Shown: positions 62,515 to 64,000 of the stretch, piece after piece
Layout: the number at the start of each line of letters is the position of its first letter
How positions within the stretch are numbered: position 1 is the stretch's first letter
Source of the DNA: Caballeronia fortuita
GTDB taxonomy: Bacteria > Pseudomonadota > Gammaproteobacteria > Burkholderiales > Burkholderiaceae
Length of the DNA stretch: 64,000 bases
NCBI RefSeq assembly: GCF_001544835.2
Contig: NZ_FCNX02000021.1
Span: 51,993 to 115,992, forward strand
Direction of reading: 5' to 3'
The notes under the pieces: generated by a model
Told to the model about the DNA's origin: nothing
Database searches by the model: none
The model's input: only the letters and a program-made list of their open reading frames with translations
Made by a program: the position numbers and the translations under genes

Positions 62515-62602
62515 CTTCTTCTCCAGAGTCAAAGGACATTCAATCCACAGCAACCACCGTGCCAAGCACAGGCACGTTTATTTCGGATGTCTGATTACCC
62601 GC

Positions 62603-63565
62603 TCAAAGCGCCATTGCTTCGATCGCATCGCCGATACGCTCGACATCATCGTAATGAACCATATGCCCGGAGCCCTGCACGACTGAAAGCACGCTCTGTC
62701 CAATCGCCTTGGACAAGCGCCCCGACTGCGACTCTGGATCAGCGATCTTGTCGTCGCTGCCCGCGAAGATGCGCACGGGTACATCGATCTCACCGTATCG
62801 CTCCGACATCCAGGCCGCAGCCGGAATCATGTACGCGGCATCTTCCGCGGTCGCGCGCATCTGCGACGGGCGCAAGACCAGTTCGCGCGGCACATACGTA
62901 TGAAACGAATCGGGGACGGCGCGCGGTGCGAACATCGCATCGATCGTGCGGTCGTACATCATGCGGCCGACGATCGGCGAGACGGTATAGCGCATGACAT
63001 CGCCAAGCACCGGAATCGCGGCAGGCGCGCTGATCGCAACGTCCGCGCGCGGCGTCGGATAGAAATAGCCGGAGATCAATGTAATCCCGCGAATGTCCAT
63101 CTTCGGATCGAGCGCCATAGCGGTCGCGACGAGACAGCCGAGCGAATGCCCGACGATGAGCGCATCCGGCAGGCCCAGCTTCTGCAGCGCCCGCTGGATC
63201 AACGCGGCCTGAGCCTGCGGTGTCCACATGCGATCGCGTGGGCGGCTGCTATGTCCGAAGCCGGGACGATCGAATGCGATGACGCGATGCCGCGCCGTCA
63301 GGCGATCGAACATGCCACTCGCGAAGTAATCCTGGGCCGTGACAAGATTGCCATGCAGCAGTACGACGATGGGGCCTTCGCCTTCATCGAGATAGTGAAG
63401 GCGCACGCCATCGACATCGATGAACTGTCCGAAGGGCGGAAAATCGCGCTCCGCACGGCGCGCCCGCATGGCGGTCCACGCCGCGATGCCGATCGACGCG
63501 GCCGCCGCGCCGCCGAGCAGCGCGTTCCGCAAGAGCGTTGAATTTTTTTTCGATGTGACTCGCAT
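62603..63565 (-). CDS. Membrane-anchored alpha/beta hydrolase
   Basis: A 320-residue hydrolase. An N-terminal helix (about residues 14-31, LLGGAAAASIGIAAW) suggests inner-membrane anchoring. The fold motifs are VVLLHGNLVTAQDY (oxyanion), VGHSLGCLVA with the nucleophile Ser, Asp in AGSDDKIADP and His in GSGHMVHYDD. Substrate cannot be read from the sequence; epoxide hydrolase- or lipase-like activity is possible. Eight consecutive A residues (T8 at 63543-63550 on the plus strand) lie in codons 5-8, a possible slippage site. It is transcribed alone and divergent from the manganese catalase. Confidence 0.85.
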   Translation of the reverse strand: MRVTSKKNSTLLRNALLGGAAAASIGIAAWTAMRARRAERDFPPFGQFIDVDGVRLHYLDEGEGPIVVLLHGNLVTAQDYFASGMFDRLTARHRVIAFDRPGFGHSSRPRDRMWTPQAQAALIQRALQKLGLPDALIVGHSLGCLVATAMALDPKMDIRGITLISGYFYPTPRADVAISAPAAIPVLGDVMRYTVSPIVGRMMYDRTIDAMFAPRAVPDSFHTYVPRELVLRPSQMRATAEDAAYMIPAAAWMSERYGEIDVPVRIFAGSDDKIADPESQSGRLSKAIGQSVLSVVQGSGHMVHYDDVERIGDAIEAMAL

Positions 63566-63927
63566 AGTCGGTGCCTACCATTGGTTGGGTACAACTGTAT
63601 GACCTGGTTTGCAATGCGTGTACCCGCGCGCCCGGCCAAAGCGCCGCGATTACGAGACTGCACAGCAAGCTTTCGGCTTCATGGCATACGCGTTGCTGAT
63701 TCGCAATCAGACCGATGTCATCGAACCGCTTCGATCATCGGCCCTTTCTTCAACGCGGCCCGTGCGCCGCGTCACGCCAGTGCGATTTCCTGCTCTGAGA
63801 CCGCGGCAGCATCACCGTAAGCGACTGCGTTCGGGTCCTCTTGGTGGCTGTCACCCAATCCGTTCACCTTTTCATGATTCGCGCCAGGCCCGTGAAGGGA
63901 TACGTGCGCGCTAAAGGAGTCCTTCAA
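63566..63927. other. Intergenic region between hydrolase and catalase
   Basis: This 362-bp gap holds the divergent promoters of the hydrolase (minus) and catalase (plus). AAGGAG just before the catalase ATG is its ribosome site. No gene is supported; a minus-strand open frame at 63772-63954 is discussed as rejected. No terminator was found. Confidence 0.5.
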
Positions 63928-64000
63928 ATGTTCGTGCATAACAAACGTCTGCAATACACCGTCCGTGTCGCCGCTCCGAATCCGGGTCTCGCCAATCTTC
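63928..64000 (+). CDS. Manganese catalase family protein, N-terminus only
   Basis: Only 24 codons are present before the right edge: MFVHNKRLQYTVRVAAPNPG, continuing LANL. This is the recognisable start of the manganese (non-heme) catalase family, in which the first helix and metal-site Glu follow shortly after. AAGGAG lies 7 nt before the ATG. The enzyme would dismutate hydrogen peroxide with a dinuclear manganese centre. The metal ligands are beyond the window, so the call rests on the N-terminus alone. Confidence 0.72.
   Translation, partial: MFVHNKRLQYTVRVAAPNPGLANL

Noticed and set aside
63772..63954. 60-codon minus-strand open frame with protein-like end (VAYGDAAAVSEQEIALA)
   Set aside because: It would start inside the manganese catalase gene, has no ribosome site and matches no family I recognise. 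A degraded fragment cannot be excluded.

Overview
The window is about 64 kb of high-GC DNA packed with short intergenic gaps, ATGA-type overlaps and Burkholderiaceae-style genes: a BceF-like exopolysaccharide tyrosine kinase, an ESPR-containing autotransporter, CbpA/CbpM, many LysR/AraC/GntR regulators and large accessory catabolic operons. It most resembles a Caballeronia/Paraburkholderia-type betaproteobacterium. This is judged from gene content and codon style, not from a database match. No rRNA, tRNA, CRISPR array, integrase or IS element was seen.

Region 1 (1-9.8 kb), mostly minus strand, is the end of an envelope polysaccharide locus. It holds a tyrosine autokinase/chain-length protein, an O-antigen-ligase-like membrane protein, a secreted parallel beta-helix protein, an AraC/DJ-1 regulator and an ATP-grasp enzyme cut by the left edge. 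Divergent to it lies a GT-C-type membrane glycosyltransferase gene that reads only with three frame changes. Region 2 (10.7-17.2 kb) has an autotransporter adhesin followed by three overlapping genes: a TPR protein, a TPR plus glycosyltransferase-like protein, and a lipoprotein hydrolase. They may modify the autotransporter.

Region 3 (17.2-36.6 kb) holds several small metabolic units. These are an isochorismatase translationally coupled to a GlxA-type regulator; a GntR, SDR, MFS and ManD sugar-acid operon with a palindromic operator; a LysR/SDR pair; an MDR, flavin reductase, Gfo/Idh and LysR operon divergent from an old-yellow-enzyme gene; an MFS exporter; cbpA-cbpM; a hybrid histidine kinase; and a DadA-like oxidase.

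Region 4 (36.6-62.2 kb) is the most interesting part. It is a large catabolic island in two halves carrying the same core families twice: MaoC hydratase, TIM-barrel isomerase/dehydratase, DUF993 (DapA-like) lyase, AroE-like dehydrogenase, fused family I CoA-transferase and enoyl-CoA hydratase. Half A (36.6-43.9 kb, minus) adds a ShiA-like MFS importer and faces a TetR gene across a 16-bp palindrome. Half B (44.9-62.2 kb) adds a second CoA-transferase, two acyl-CoA dehydrogenases, two SDRs, an aldo/keto reductase, a Gfo/Idh dehydrogenase, a TRAP transporter and a LacI regulator. The palindrome TAGATCGATCTA precedes all three transcription units of half B, which suggests a LacI-controlled regulon. 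The gene set suggests import, NAD(P)-linked oxidation, CoA activation, beta-oxidation-like steps and aldol-type cleavage of an oxygenated, possibly alicyclic, carboxylic acid. The substrate is unknown.

Region 5 (62.2-64 kb) has a small conserved protein, a membrane-anchored alpha/beta hydrolase and the first codons of a manganese catalase at the right edge.
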